From NCBI RefSeq assembly GCF_001894765.1, contig NZ_BCWV01000004.1:558001-622000 (forward strand): a stretch of 64,000 nt of DNA. Reading direction: 5' to 3'. The position numbers and the translations under genes were made by a program. The stretch is from Rhodococcoides corynebacterioides NBRC 14404 (lineage in GTDB: Bacteria; Actinomycetota; Actinomycetes; Mycobacteriales; Mycobacteriaceae). Under the pieces are notes generated by a model. That model did not search any database. It saw nothing but the letters and a program-made list of their open reading frames with translations, and had not been told where the DNA came from. Positions within the stretch are counted from its first letter, which is position 1; the number at the start of each line of letters is the position of its first letter. Shown here in pieces: positions 9,955-17,835 of the stretch.

Positions 9955-10752
9955 ATGATCGCCAGTACGAGTTCGCGCATGGACACCGCTGTCGCCCGGT
10001 TGCGGCAGGCCACGGGGGTCTCCCTTGCCTTCGGCGGCACGGTCGGCGCGTCCCGGAAGCTCTCGCTCGCGCACTTCTGCGGCCGGTCGGTCGGCGCTCT
10101 CGACGGCGTCGCGCTCGAGCCGGGGCAGGGGCTCGGCGGCCGTGTTCTCCAGATCGGCCGGACGGTGTCGGTCGACGACTACACCACCACCTCCGTCATC
10201 AGCCATCGATACGACGCGATCATCGCCGCCGAGGGCCTGCGCGCCATGATCGCGGCGCCCGTCGTGGTGAACGAGCGGCACGTCGGCGTGCTCTACGGCG
10301 CGAACCATCGCGTCGGCATCATCGGCGGCCGGGTCCTCGACGCGTTGAGCGACGAGGCTCGCCGCGTCGGCCAGGAACTCGCGGTGGACGAGGAGCGGGC
10401 CCGCTCGGACCGGCTGCGTGAGGACATTCGACTGGCGTACGCCAACCTGCGCATGCTCGCGGCGCGGGTGGACGATCCGACCGTGAAAGCCGCCCTCGAT
10501 CGGGCCGGCGCCGATCTTGCCGGAGCCGTGGTCGGCGGCGTCGAACCCGATACGTCGTGCGTGCTCACGGCACGCGAGCTCGACGTGGTGGCCCTCGTCG
10601 CCACCGGCAAATCCAATGCAGCCGTGGCGGAGTCGTTGGGACTGACCGTCGGCACGGTGAAGAGCTACATGAAGTCGATCATGGTCAAGCTCGGTGCCAC
10701 CACGCGCATGGAGGCCGCCACCTCGGCGCGTCGGGCGGGCCTGCTGCCCTGA
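9955..10752 (+). CDS. GAF-domain LuxR-type transcriptional regulator
   Basis: 265-residue regulator. Residues about 20-150 form a GAF sensor domain (GQGLGGRVLQIGRTVSVDDY and AAPVVVNERHVGVLYGA). A short helix follows, then a C-terminal LuxR helix-turn-helix (LTARELDVVALVATGKSN and the recognition part AESLGLTVGTVKSYMKSI). The ATG at 9955 has a GGAGAG ribosome site 2 to 7 bases upstream; an earlier GTG in frame lies across the operator. Its divergent neighbour is an acyl-CoA synthetase, so it probably senses an acid or acyl compound. It ends at a strong hairpin. Confidence 0.85.
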   Translation: MIASTSSRMDTAVARLRQATGVSLAFGGTVGASRKLSLAHFCGRSVGALDGVALEPGQGLGGRVLQIGRTVSVDDYTTTSVISHRYDAIIAAEGLRAMIAAPVVVNERHVGVLYGANHRVGIIGGRVLDALSDEARRVGQELAVDEERARSDRLREDIRLAYANLRMLAARVDDPTVKAALDRAGADLAGAVVGGVEPDTSCVLTARELDVVALVATGKSNAAVAESLGLTVGTVKSYMKSIMVKLGATTRMEAATSARRAGLLP

Positions 10753-10755
10753 CTG

Positions 10756-10796
10756 TCGGTGCAGAAATCCACCGTGCGGGTGGACTACTGCACCGA
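10756..10796. terminator. Bidirectional hairpin between the luxR-type gene and the HTH_42 gene
   Basis: Outer stem TCGGTGCAG (10756-10764) pairs perfectly with 10788-10796. After a 3-base internal loop on each side, an inner stem TCCACC (10768-10773) pairs with GGTGGA (10779-10784). It starts four bases after the + strand stop and covers the - strand stop at 10785, so it can serve both genes. Confidence 0.7.
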
Positions 10797-11981
10797 GGGT
10801 GCCGGGCCGGTCCGCAGGTCCTTCTCCAGCGGCGTCGGGAACGACGGCGTCACGGGCGTTCCGACGAGCACGGCGGAGATCCGGACTGCCTCGCGCTCGA
10901 TCTCCGCGGCTGCCCGCGCGGGAACCTCCTCGACCAGACGGGTAACCACGCCCTCCCCCGGCCGCACCGCCCACCCGCCGACGACGCGGCCGTTCCACCA
11001 CACGGTGGGGCCCACGTTGCCGAAGGTGTCGAACAGCGCCGGGCGAAGCGCGTCGGGCAGGAACCAGCGCCGGTCCTTCCAGCCCATCGGCGTGGGATCC
11101 AGGGCGGGCAGGAGCGCCGCACCTCCGGTGGATTTCTCGATCTCGGTGCCGGACAGCATGATTCCCGGCGCCGAGTCCAGCTCGACCTCGCGGACGTCGA
11201 GGGCCGTCACGGCTTTCTGCGTGTGCCCCTTCGACCACCCGGTCCACCACTGCAGGTCGTCGACGGTCGCGGGCCCGAACACCTCGAGCCACCGCCGCGC
11301 CACCTCGACCCGCGCCTCGGCCTCGTCGATCTCGGGCAGTCCGTCCGGCCACCAGTAGTCGACCGGCGCCCACGTGTGGTGCCGGGACGACCACGACCCC
11401 CGCGGCTGCACCCGCACCATGCGCCCCTCGGCGGACAGCAGGGCGAGCAGCGAGGACGTGACGTTGCGACGCACGTCGTACTTCTTGTCCGTCGTCGGCA
11501 GGAAGGCGGTGCGCAATGCCGGTACGGCGGTGGACAACTCGGCGCCGGTGGCCGTTCCGGCCGCGCGCAACGCCGCGTCGACGTCGGCCTCCACCCCGGA
11601 GAGCCAGGCCTCGGCGTCGTCGATCACGGGGTCGGTCGGCTTGGTCGACAACTCCTTGAGCAAGCGGGTGCGCAGCGTGCGCGCCACCCCCGCACTCGCC
11701 CCCGCCTGCACGACGGGCATGAACGGCTTCTCGACGACGAACAACGTCCGGCGCATGGCGAGAACGCGGACCAGCGTGCGGGCGTCGTACATGGCGGTCG
11801 CGATGTCGGCGAGCGTGGCGGTGCGCGACCGGGCGATCACCTGCAACGAGACGCTGGCGGGATCGGTGGCGTGGAGCGCCAGGACGCGGGCGGTCACCTC
11901 GTCGGGGGTGAGCGACTCCCCCGTCCCCACCGCATGGCGGGAGATCAGTCGGGCGCGGCGCTGGGCGTCGGTGATTCTCAC
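10785..11981 (-). CDS. Winged-helix HTH_42 family protein (AlkZ/YcaQ-like)
   Basis: 398-residue protein of the HTH_42 superfamily, whose studied members AlkZ and YcaQ are DNA glycosylases that remove bulky or crosslinked bases. Seen: N-terminal helix VRITDAQRRARLISRHAV, the middle winged-helix repeats (RRWLEVFGPATVDDLQWWTGW) and the C-terminal barrel ending VWWNGRVVGGWA. The catalytic QxQ or QxD position of AlkZ/YcaQ (residues 37-39) is occupied here by H-A-T-D in LALHATDPASVSLQ, so glycosylase activity is uncertain. The GTG at 11981 gives the usual family N-terminus; the longer open frame upstream has no good ribosome site. Confidence 0.8.
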   Translation of the reverse strand: MRITDAQRRARLISRHAVGTGESLTPDEVTARVLALHATDPASVSLQVIARSRTATLADIATAMYDARTLVRVLAMRRTLFVVEKPFMPVVQAGASAGVARTLRTRLLKELSTKPTDPVIDDAEAWLSGVEADVDAALRAAGTATGAELSTAVPALRTAFLPTTDKKYDVRRNVTSSLLALLSAEGRMVRVQPRGSWSSRHHTWAPVDYWWPDGLPEIDEAEARVEVARRWLEVFGPATVDDLQWWTGWSKGHTQKAVTALDVREVELDSAPGIMLSGTEIEKSTGGAALLPALDPTPMGWKDRRWFLPDALRPALFDTFGNVGPTVWWNGRVVGGWAVRPGEGVVTRLVEEVPARAAAEIEREAVRISAVLVGTPVTPSFPTPLEKDLRTGPAPSVQ

Positions 11982-12084
11982 GAGGACAGTGTCGTGTACG
12001 AAGACCCGTGGCGACAGGGATAGTGAACCTTCAGCCCCGGTATCCGGGGCCGGAACGTCACGATCCACCCCCACCCACGACGAA

Positions 12085-12116
12085 CGCCCCACCCCCGAGG
12101 ATTCGGGGGTGGGGCG
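12085..12116 (-). terminator. Strong hairpin terminator of the desaturase operon
   Basis: A perfect 14-base stem (12085-12098 with 12103-12116) closes a GGAT tetraloop. It lies 13 bases beyond the stop of the last gene of the minus-strand desaturase operon. Confidence 0.8.
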
Positions 12117-12128
12117 TCGTCGATCGGT

Positions 12129-12365
12129 CTACTTCTCGGCGACCTGCTCGAACTCTCCGTCGATCACCTCGAAGGATCGGTTGTCGCGCTGGGCGCGCCG
12201 GGATGCTTCGCGCATCTCGATGCCGTCGGTGACGAGGTCGCCGATCTCTCGGGTGACGTCGCGGACCGCCGTGGCGATGATGACGGCGATCCGGCCGACG
12301 TGCATGGCGGCGGACTCGGTCATCTCCTGCACGGTGTCCTTGTTGCGTTCGAACTTGCCGACCAC
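12129..12365 (-). CDS. Small protein downstream of the desaturase
   Basis: 78-residue soluble protein, not recognised. It is rich in charged residues with a central amphipathic stretch (HVGRIAVIIATAVRDVTREIGDLV) and begins VVGKFERNKDTVQEM. The GTG at 12365 has a strong GGAGGA ribosome site five bases upstream and starts 11 bases after the desaturase stop, so it is clearly co-transcribed. A role in assembling, anchoring or regulating the desaturase-reductase pair is a guess from position only. Confidence 0.75.
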   Translation of the reverse strand: MVGKFERNKDTVQEMTESAAMHVGRIAVIIATAVRDVTREIGDLVTDGIEMREASRRAQRDNRSFEVIDGEFEQVAEK

Positions 12366-12376
12366 GAAGGTCCTCC

Positions 12377-13579
12377 TCAGGCTGCGGCCTTCTCGCGCTC
12401 GATGATCACACCGGTGACGGTGTCCGGACCGGTGAACCGGTTCGGCAGCGCGAGCTTGAAGATCTTGCCCCACACAGTACCGATCTGGTGGAAGAAGCCG
12501 CCGGTGTTGTACGGCAGGCCGTACTCCTCGCACAGCGCCCGGACCTCGGGAGCGATCTGCGGGTACCGGTGTGCGGGCAGATCCGGGAACAGGTGGTGCT
12601 CGATCTGGTGCGAGAGGTTGCCGGACAGGATGTGGAACAGCGGGCCGCCCTCGATGTTGGCCGAGCCGAGCATCTGCCGGACGTACCACTGGCCGCGGGT
12701 CTCCTGAGCGGTTTCCTCGGCGGTGAACGTCTGCACACCCGTCGGGAAGTGGCCGCAGAAGATGATCGAGTAGGCCCACACGTTGCGCACGATGTTGGCG
12801 GTCGCGTTGCCGACGAGCGTCGGGACGAACAGCGGACCGGTCAGCGCCGGGAAGACGATGTAGTCCTTGAGCACCTGGCGGCCGGCCTTGCGCCACCAGC
12901 CCTGGACCAGCGGCTTGACGTCGCTCCACTTGCGCTTGCCCTGCACCACGTTCTCGGCTTCGAGATCGTGCAGCATGACGCCCCACTCGAACAGCATCAT
13001 CAGCAGGAACGCGTACACCGGGTTGCCCAGGTAGTACGGGTTCCACTTCTGGTCCTTGTCCATGCGGAGGATGCCGTACCCGATGTCCCGGTCCATGTCC
13101 AGGATGTTGGTGTACGTGTGGTGCATGTAGTTGTGCGAGTGCCGCCACTGGTCGGCGGGGCACGCGGTGTCCCACTCGAACTTCTTGGAGTTCAGGCCCG
13201 GCTCACGCATCCAGTCGTACTGGCCGTGCATGACGTTGTGGCCGATCTCCATGTTGTCGAGGATCTTCGACATCGACAGAGCGCCTACGGCCGCGATCCA
13301 CGCCGGCGGGAAGAAGCCGAGGTACATCAGGCCGCGCCCGGCGACCTCGAATCCCCGCTGCGCCTTGATGATCTTGTAGATGTAGTCGCGATCCTCCTGG
13401 CCGAGGTCGGCGACGGTGCGCGCACGCAGGTCGTCGAGCTTGCGGCCGAGTTCCTCGACGGCTTCGTAGGACAGGACGACGGGGCCGTCCGTGCCGGGCC
13501 GATCGAGGGCGCTGGACGCCGGCTCCGGCTTCGAGCCGGAGCCGATGAACGGGAGGAAGGACAAGGACAGTCCGAACAT
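12377..13579 (-). CDS. desA3: Membrane acyl-CoA/fatty acid desaturase (DesA3 type)
   Basis: 400-residue membrane di-iron desaturase that puts a double bond into saturated acyl chains (DesA3 of mycobacteria makes oleoyl from stearoyl-CoA). The three histidine boxes are present: HNVMH (114-118), HSHNYMHH (147-154) and HQIEHH in the C-terminal third. Hydrophobic stretches before and between boxes (GLMYLGFFPPAWIAAVGAL, YAFLLMMLFEWGVML) supply the membrane anchor. The ATG at 13579 follows an AGGAGG ribosome site. It sits 26 bases after the reductase gene that should deliver its electrons, the same pairing as Rv3230c-Rv3229c. Confidence 0.92.
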   Translation of the reverse strand: MFGLSLSFLPFIGSGSKPEPASSALDRPGTDGPVVLSYEAVEELGRKLDDLRARTVADLGQEDRDYIYKIIKAQRGFEVAGRGLMYLGFFPPAWIAAVGALSMSKILDNMEIGHNVMHGQYDWMREPGLNSKKFEWDTACPADQWRHSHNYMHHTYTNILDMDRDIGYGILRMDKDQKWNPYYLGNPVYAFLLMMLFEWGVMLHDLEAENVVQGKRKWSDVKPLVQGWWRKAGRQVLKDYIVFPALTGPLFVPTLVGNATANIVRNVWAYSIIFCGHFPTGVQTFTAEETAQETRGQWYVRQMLGSANIEGGPLFHILSGNLSHQIEHHLFPDLPAHRYPQIAPEVRALCEEYGLPYNTGGFFHQIGTVWGKIFKLALPNRFTGPDTVTGVIIEREKAAA

Positions 13580-13605
13580 GATGCCTCCTGCTGGTGGTGG
13601 TGTGG

Positions 13606-14718
13606 TCAGACGTCGATGTCGACGTCGCCCACGGGGACGGAGACGCACAGCTGGATCTCGGTGTCGGGATCCGAACTCGTCTCGCCGGTCTTGACGTTGC
13701 GGGTGCATCCGGACTTCTTGACCGAGGTGCACGTGAAGCAGATGCCCATGCGGCACCCGTATTCCGGGGTGAGCCCGGCGTTCTCCGCCTGCTCGAGCAG
13801 CGTGGCGCCGTCGTTCTCGGACGTGGTGCCCGAGGCGGAGAACGTGACGGTGCCCGTGGCGTCGCCGTCCGCGACGGGGGTGGCGGTGACGAACTCCTCC
13901 TTGTGGAGGGCGTCGGCGAGCCCGAGCTCGTCGTACACGCCGGTGACGCCCTTCATGAGCCCGGGAGGGCCGCACAGGAAGGTCTGCGCGGACTCGTACC
14001 AGGGCGCGGCGGTCGCCAGGTGTTCGGCGTCGAAGAAGCCGTGGAGATGACCACCGTCCTGCTGATCGGTGTACGCGTAGACGACGTCGACGTTGTCGTT
14101 CTCGGCCGCGATGCGGTCGAGTTCGGCGCGGTAGCAGACGTCCTTCTCGGTGAACGCGTAGTGCAGGAACGCGACGCGTCCGGTGTACCCCTCGTGCACC
14201 AGTGTGCGCAGCATCGACATCACCGGGGTGATGCCGCTCCCGCCACTGATCAGCAGGACGTGGCTCGGCCGAGGCGACGGGAGCTCGAACGTGCCGGTGG
14301 CGGGCGCGAGGCTCACCACCAGTCCGGGCTCGGCCGCGTCGACCAAGTAGGTGGAGACGATGCCGTCCTTCTGCTTCTTGACGGTCAGCTCGATGGTGCC
14401 GTCGGCACCTGCCGCGCCCACGGGCGAGTAGCAGCGGGTGTGCCGGATGCCGTTCACCACGACACCGATCTGGACGAAGTGGCCGGCGGTGTGGCCTTCC
14501 CACTGCCAGGTCGGCCGCAGAGTCAGGGTCACCGTGTCCGCGGTCTGCCGACGCACGGCGACCACCTCGGCCCGCATCTCGTCGACGGTCACCATGGGGT
14601 CGACCAGCTCGAGGTAGCGGTCGACGGCGTGGGGCGTGGTGAGGGTCTCCAGCAGGCGCGGACGCAGCTTGGACAGCAGGGACGGACGGCGGCGAGCGGC
14701 CGGTTCGGCGATGCTCAT
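13606..14718 (-). CDS. Ferredoxin-fused flavin reductase partner of the desaturase (Rv3230c type)
   Basis: 370-residue oxidoreductase. In order: an FAD-binding barrel (RCYSPVGAAG), an NAD(P)-binding domain (ISGGSGITPVMSML and the CGPPGLM motif), and a C-terminal plant-type [2Fe-2S] domain (YGCRMGICFTC with the fourth Cys in EIQLCVS). It passes electrons from NAD(P)H to the di-iron desaturase encoded next in the operon. The ATG at 14718 has a GGAGA site; the much longer open frame upstream crosses the divergent TetR gene and is not coding. Confidence 0.92.
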   Translation of the reverse strand: MSIAEPAARRRPSLLSKLRPRLLETLTTPHAVDRYLELVDPMVTVDEMRAEVVAVRRQTADTVTLTLRPTWQWEGHTAGHFVQIGVVVNGIRHTRCYSPVGAAGADGTIELTVKKQKDGIVSTYLVDAAEPGLVVSLAPATGTFELPSPRPSHVLLISGGSGITPVMSMLRTLVHEGYTGRVAFLHYAFTEKDVCYRAELDRIAAENDNVDVVYAYTDQQDGGHLHGFFDAEHLATAAPWYESAQTFLCGPPGLMKGVTGVYDELGLADALHKEEFVTATPVADGDATGTVTFSASGTTSENDGATLLEQAENAGLTPEYGCRMGICFTCTSVKKSGCTRNVKTGETSSDPDTEIQLCVSVPVGDVDIDV

Positions 14719-14928
14719 CGTGTCTCCTTCGATGTCGGTGGGATGCGACGTCGGATCCGCACCCGCCAACAGTGCACATCCGTTCACTGGAAACGAGTGT
14801 GACAGCCCGGACCAGGGACGTTCAAGGCCAATGTGACGACCGACACGTCTGCTCACCAGCAGTGATCCGGACACCACCGGTATCGGCGGAGTGCACACGC
14901 ATACACGCAGGTGAGTTACTGTGACCTC

Positions 14929-15597
14929 ATGTCCGACCGATCCGGGACCGCGACGGCCAGCCGGGCCGAGCGCAAGGAGCGCACTCGCCGTGCGCTGGTC
15001 GACGGCACCTTGGCCACGATCGAGGACCGCAGTTTCGCCAGCGTGAGCCTGCGCGAGGTGACCCGCGCGGCCGGCATCGTCCCGACGGCGTTCTACCGCC
15101 ACTTCGCGTCGATGGACGATCTCGGCGTCGCCGTCGTCGAGGACAGCATGCGCACGTTGCGGCGCGTCCTGAGGGACGCGCGTCGACACCCGTCGGCCGA
15201 GAACGCGCGCGAGTCCCTGGGTCTGCTCGTCGGCCAGATCCGTGACCACGACGTCCAGTTCCGTTTCCTCCTCCGCGAGCGCAACGGCGGGGTCCCCGAG
15301 GTCCGGAGGGCCATCGCCACCGAGCTGCGGCTCATCGTGCACGAGCTGGTGCAGGACCTCGAGCGCATACCGGCGCTGGAGCAGTGGCCCACCGACGATC
15401 TCGACATGGTCGCCAATCTCATCGTGAACACCATGCTCGCGGCGGTCGTCGACCTGCTCGACGTGCGGCCGAACAGCGTGGCCGAGCGCGACGTCGTCGA
15501 ACGCGCCCTCGCGCAACTGCGCGTGGTGATGCTGGGCATGGGCCAGTGGCAACCGCGCACCGCGGTCCGGGAGCGAGGCCCCGCCGCACGCGGCTAG
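14929..15597 (+). CDS. TetR family regulator of the desaturase operon
   Basis: 222-residue TetR protein. The N-terminal helix-turn-helix is clear (SRAERKERTRRALVDGTL, then VSLREVTRAAGIVPTAFYRHF). The C-terminal ligand domain is long and contains a segment (HDVQFRFLLRERNGG) also found in FabR-like fatty-acid regulators. It is divergent from the desaturase-reductase operon across 210 bases, so control of unsaturated fatty acid synthesis is likely. The ATG at 14929 is preferred to a GTG at 14911. I found no convincing long palindrome in the gap. Confidence 0.88.
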   Translation: MSDRSGTATASRAERKERTRRALVDGTLATIEDRSFASVSLREVTRAAGIVPTAFYRHFASMDDLGVAVVEDSMRTLRRVLRDARRHPSAENARESLGLLVGQIRDHDVQFRFLLRERNGGVPEVRRAIATELRLIVHELVQDLERIPALEQWPTDDLDMVANLIVNTMLAAVVDLLDVRPNSVAERDVVERALAQLRVVMLGMGQWQPRTAVRERGPAARG

Positions 15598-15607
15598 CGT
15601 GGGGCCC

Positions 15608-16417
15608 ATGCGCATCCCCGTGGGCGACCTGACCTTCGACGCACGCGAGTACGGCGACCGGGAGAACCGTCCGGCGTTGCTGCTGCACGGCTTCCCCGAA
15701 ACCGGCGCGAGCTGGGACGACGTGGCCGCCCGCCTGGCCGACGCCGGGCGGTACGTCGTCGCTCCGGACCAACGGGGCTACTCCCCCGACGCTCGACCCG
15801 ACGGCATCGAGGCCTACCGCATCGAGGAACTCGTCGCCGACGTCGTGGGCATGCTCGACTCCCTCGGGATCGACGCGGTCGACCTGGTGGGGCACGACTG
15901 GGGCGCGATCGTCGCCTGGCACGTCGCCGCGTGGCATCCCCGGCGGGTGCGCTCGCTCACGGCCGTGTCCGTCCCCCACCCCGGTGCGTTCGGCTGGGCC
16001 CTGCGGAACGACGCGGACCAGAAGGAGCGCAGCGAGTACATGCAGCTGTTCCGTCAGCCGGACAAGGCCGAGGACGTGCTGCTGGCCGACGACGCCCGTC
16101 GCCTGATCGCCATGTTCTCCGGCGCGGCGGATCCGACGATCGTCGAGCGCCACCTGCCCGTCGTCGTTGACCGCGCTGCGCTCACCGGCGCGTTGAACTG
16201 GTATCGCGCCATGACCCGCGAGTTCGGCGACCTCGGTCCCGTCACGGTGCCCACCACGTTCGTGTGGGGCAACGACGACACCGCCATCGGTCGAGTGGCG
16301 GCGGAGCGCTGCGCGCAGCACGTCGAGGGGCCGTACGAGTTCGTCGAGCTCGGGGTGAGCCACTGGGTTCCGGAGGACGACCCCGATCGACTCGCGGACG
16401 AGATCCTCGCTCGCTGA
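15608..16417 (+). CDS. Alpha/beta hydrolase, epoxide-hydrolase-like
   Basis: 269-residue alpha/beta hydrolase. The oxyanion motif HGFPETGASWDD, the DQRGYSPDARP motif, the nucleophile Asp in VGHDWGAIVAWH and the catalytic His in GVSHWVPEDDPDRL are those of soluble epoxide hydrolases, which convert epoxides to diols; haloalkane dehalogenases are the nearest alternative. The ATG at 15608 lies ten bases after the tetR stop; a GTG at 15599 is also possible. It is probably co-transcribed with tetR. Confidence 0.82.
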   Translation: MRIPVGDLTFDAREYGDRENRPALLLHGFPETGASWDDVAARLADAGRYVVAPDQRGYSPDARPDGIEAYRIEELVADVVGMLDSLGIDAVDLVGHDWGAIVAWHVAAWHPRRVRSLTAVSVPHPGAFGWALRNDADQKERSEYMQLFRQPDKAEDVLLADDARRLIAMFSGAADPTIVERHLPVVVDRAALTGALNWYRAMTREFGDLGPVTVPTTFVWGNDDTAIGRVAAERCAQHVEGPYEFVELGVSHWVPEDDPDRLADEILAR

Positions 16418-16434
16418 ACACCTCTCGGGCCGCG

Positions 16435-17760
16435 TCAGACCACCGCGTCCCGAGCCAGATCACCGCGCGGCGCGGCGACCGGGAGCAACGCGGCCAGACC
16501 GGCGGCGAGCACCACCAGCAGGCCGACGATGCCGGCCCGGTCGGAGCCGAACGCGTACACGAAGAACCCGAAGAGGCTCGGCGCCAGGAAGGACACGGCG
16601 CGGCCGGTGGTCGCGTAGAGCCCGAACATCTGACCCTCCCGGCCCGGCGGCACGATGCGCGTGAGGAACGTGCGTGACGACGACTGCGCGGGCCCGACGA
16701 ACAGGCACAGGATCAACCCGAAGATCCAGAACATCGTGGGCCCGGACACCACCAGCAGGACGATGCCGGTGGCGATCATGGCGGCCAACGAGACGACGAT
16801 GACCCGCTTGGGCCCGATCGCGTCGTCGACGCGTCCCGCGGCGAGCGCCCCCAGCGCGGCGGCGACGTTCGCCGCGACGCCGAACAGCAGCACGTCGGCG
16901 GCCGAGATGCCGTAGACGGTGACGGCGAGGACGGCGCCGAAGGTGAACACGCCGGCGAGTCCGTCCCGGAAGAGCGCACTGGCGACGAGGAACCACACCG
17001 TGCGGCGGTCGGTGCGCCACAGGTCGCGCACGTCGCGCAGCAGGACTCGGTAGGACTCGAGGTACCCGGCCCGCGCGGCGACGGCGTCGGTGCGCGGCAG
17101 TTCGGGGACCGCCAGCAGGACCGGCAGGGAGAAGACGAGGAACCACACCGCGGCGAAGAGGGCGACCAGGCGGATGTTCAGACCGTCCTCGGTGGAGATG
17201 CCCAGGAAGCCCCGAGTGTCACCCTCCCCGGCGATGAAGCCGAAGTAGGACACCAGCAGGAGCACGATGCCACCGAAATAGCCCATGGCCCAGCCGAATC
17301 CGGACACGCGTCCCAGGTTGTCCGGGGTGGAGACCTGCCGGAGCATCGCGGTGTAGGGCACCTGCGCGAGCTCGAACAGGACCGACCCACCCGCGAGCAG
17401 CACCAGCCCCAGCCACAGGTAGTGGTAGTCGTCCTTCACGAAGAACAAGCCGGCCATCGCGGCGACGGTGGCGACGCTCAGCAGGAAGAGCGACCTCGTG
17501 CGCCGCCCCCGCGCGTCGCTGCGCTGTCCGGAGACCGGAGCACTCACCGCGATGAGCAGTCCGGCCAGACCCAGCGACCAGCCGAGCCACGAACTGGCCG
17601 AGATGCCGCCGGGCAGATCGTCGCCCACGGCGTCGGTGAGGTAGACCGAGAAGACGAACGTCAGGATGACCGCCTGGAAGGCGGCGCCGCCCCAGTCCCA
17701 CAGGCCCCACGCCGCGATCTGCTTCTTCGACACCGTGCCGGGAGCACCGACCACCACCAT
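16435..17760 (-). CDS. Major facilitator superfamily permease (UMF1/Atg22-like)
   Basis: 441-residue transporter with about twelve helices in two halves. The start KKQIAAWGLWDWGGAAFQAV is typical of the UMF1 (Atg22-like) branch, and the loop SDARGRRTR is the MFS motif A after helix 2. The substrate is unknown; fungal relatives export amino acids. The ATG at 17760 is used; an in-frame ATG 16 codons earlier gives a poorly hydrophobic Arg-rich leader. It is divergent from the dienoyl-CoA reductase gene. Confidence 0.85.
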   Translation of the reverse strand: MVVVGAPGTVSKKQIAAWGLWDWGGAAFQAVILTFVFSVYLTDAVGDDLPGGISASSWLGWSLGLAGLLIAVSAPVSGQRSDARGRRTRSLFLLSVATVAAMAGLFFVKDDYHYLWLGLVLLAGGSVLFELAQVPYTAMLRQVSTPDNLGRVSGFGWAMGYFGGIVLLLVSYFGFIAGEGDTRGFLGISTEDGLNIRLVALFAAVWFLVFSLPVLLAVPELPRTDAVAARAGYLESYRVLLRDVRDLWRTDRRTVWFLVASALFRDGLAGVFTFGAVLAVTVYGISAADVLLFGVAANVAAALGALAAGRVDDAIGPKRVIVVSLAAMIATGIVLLVVSGPTMFWIFGLILCLFVGPAQSSSRTFLTRIVPPGREGQMFGLYATTGRAVSFLAPSLFGFFVYAFGSDRAGIVGLLVVLAAGLAALLPVAAPRGDLARDAVV

Positions 17761-17835
17761 CCTCGCAGCATAGGGCGCGGCGGCGACACGTCGATTCCGG
17801 TCCGACACCGCACATCGTCCCTACACTCGGCGAAC

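Noticed and set aside
13580-14779. Long minus-strand extension upstream of the desaturase
   Set aside because: It is Arg/His-rich and overlaps the reductase gene in another frame; the desaturase ATG at 13579 follows AGGAGG.
14719-14928. Operator for TetR in the desaturase divergent gap
   Set aside because: Several short partial symmetries but none long or well placed enough to call.
14719-15615. Long minus-strand extension of the desaturase reductase reading frame
   Set aside because: It runs antisense across the well-supported tetR gene; the ATG at 14718 has a good ribosome site and the family N-terminus.
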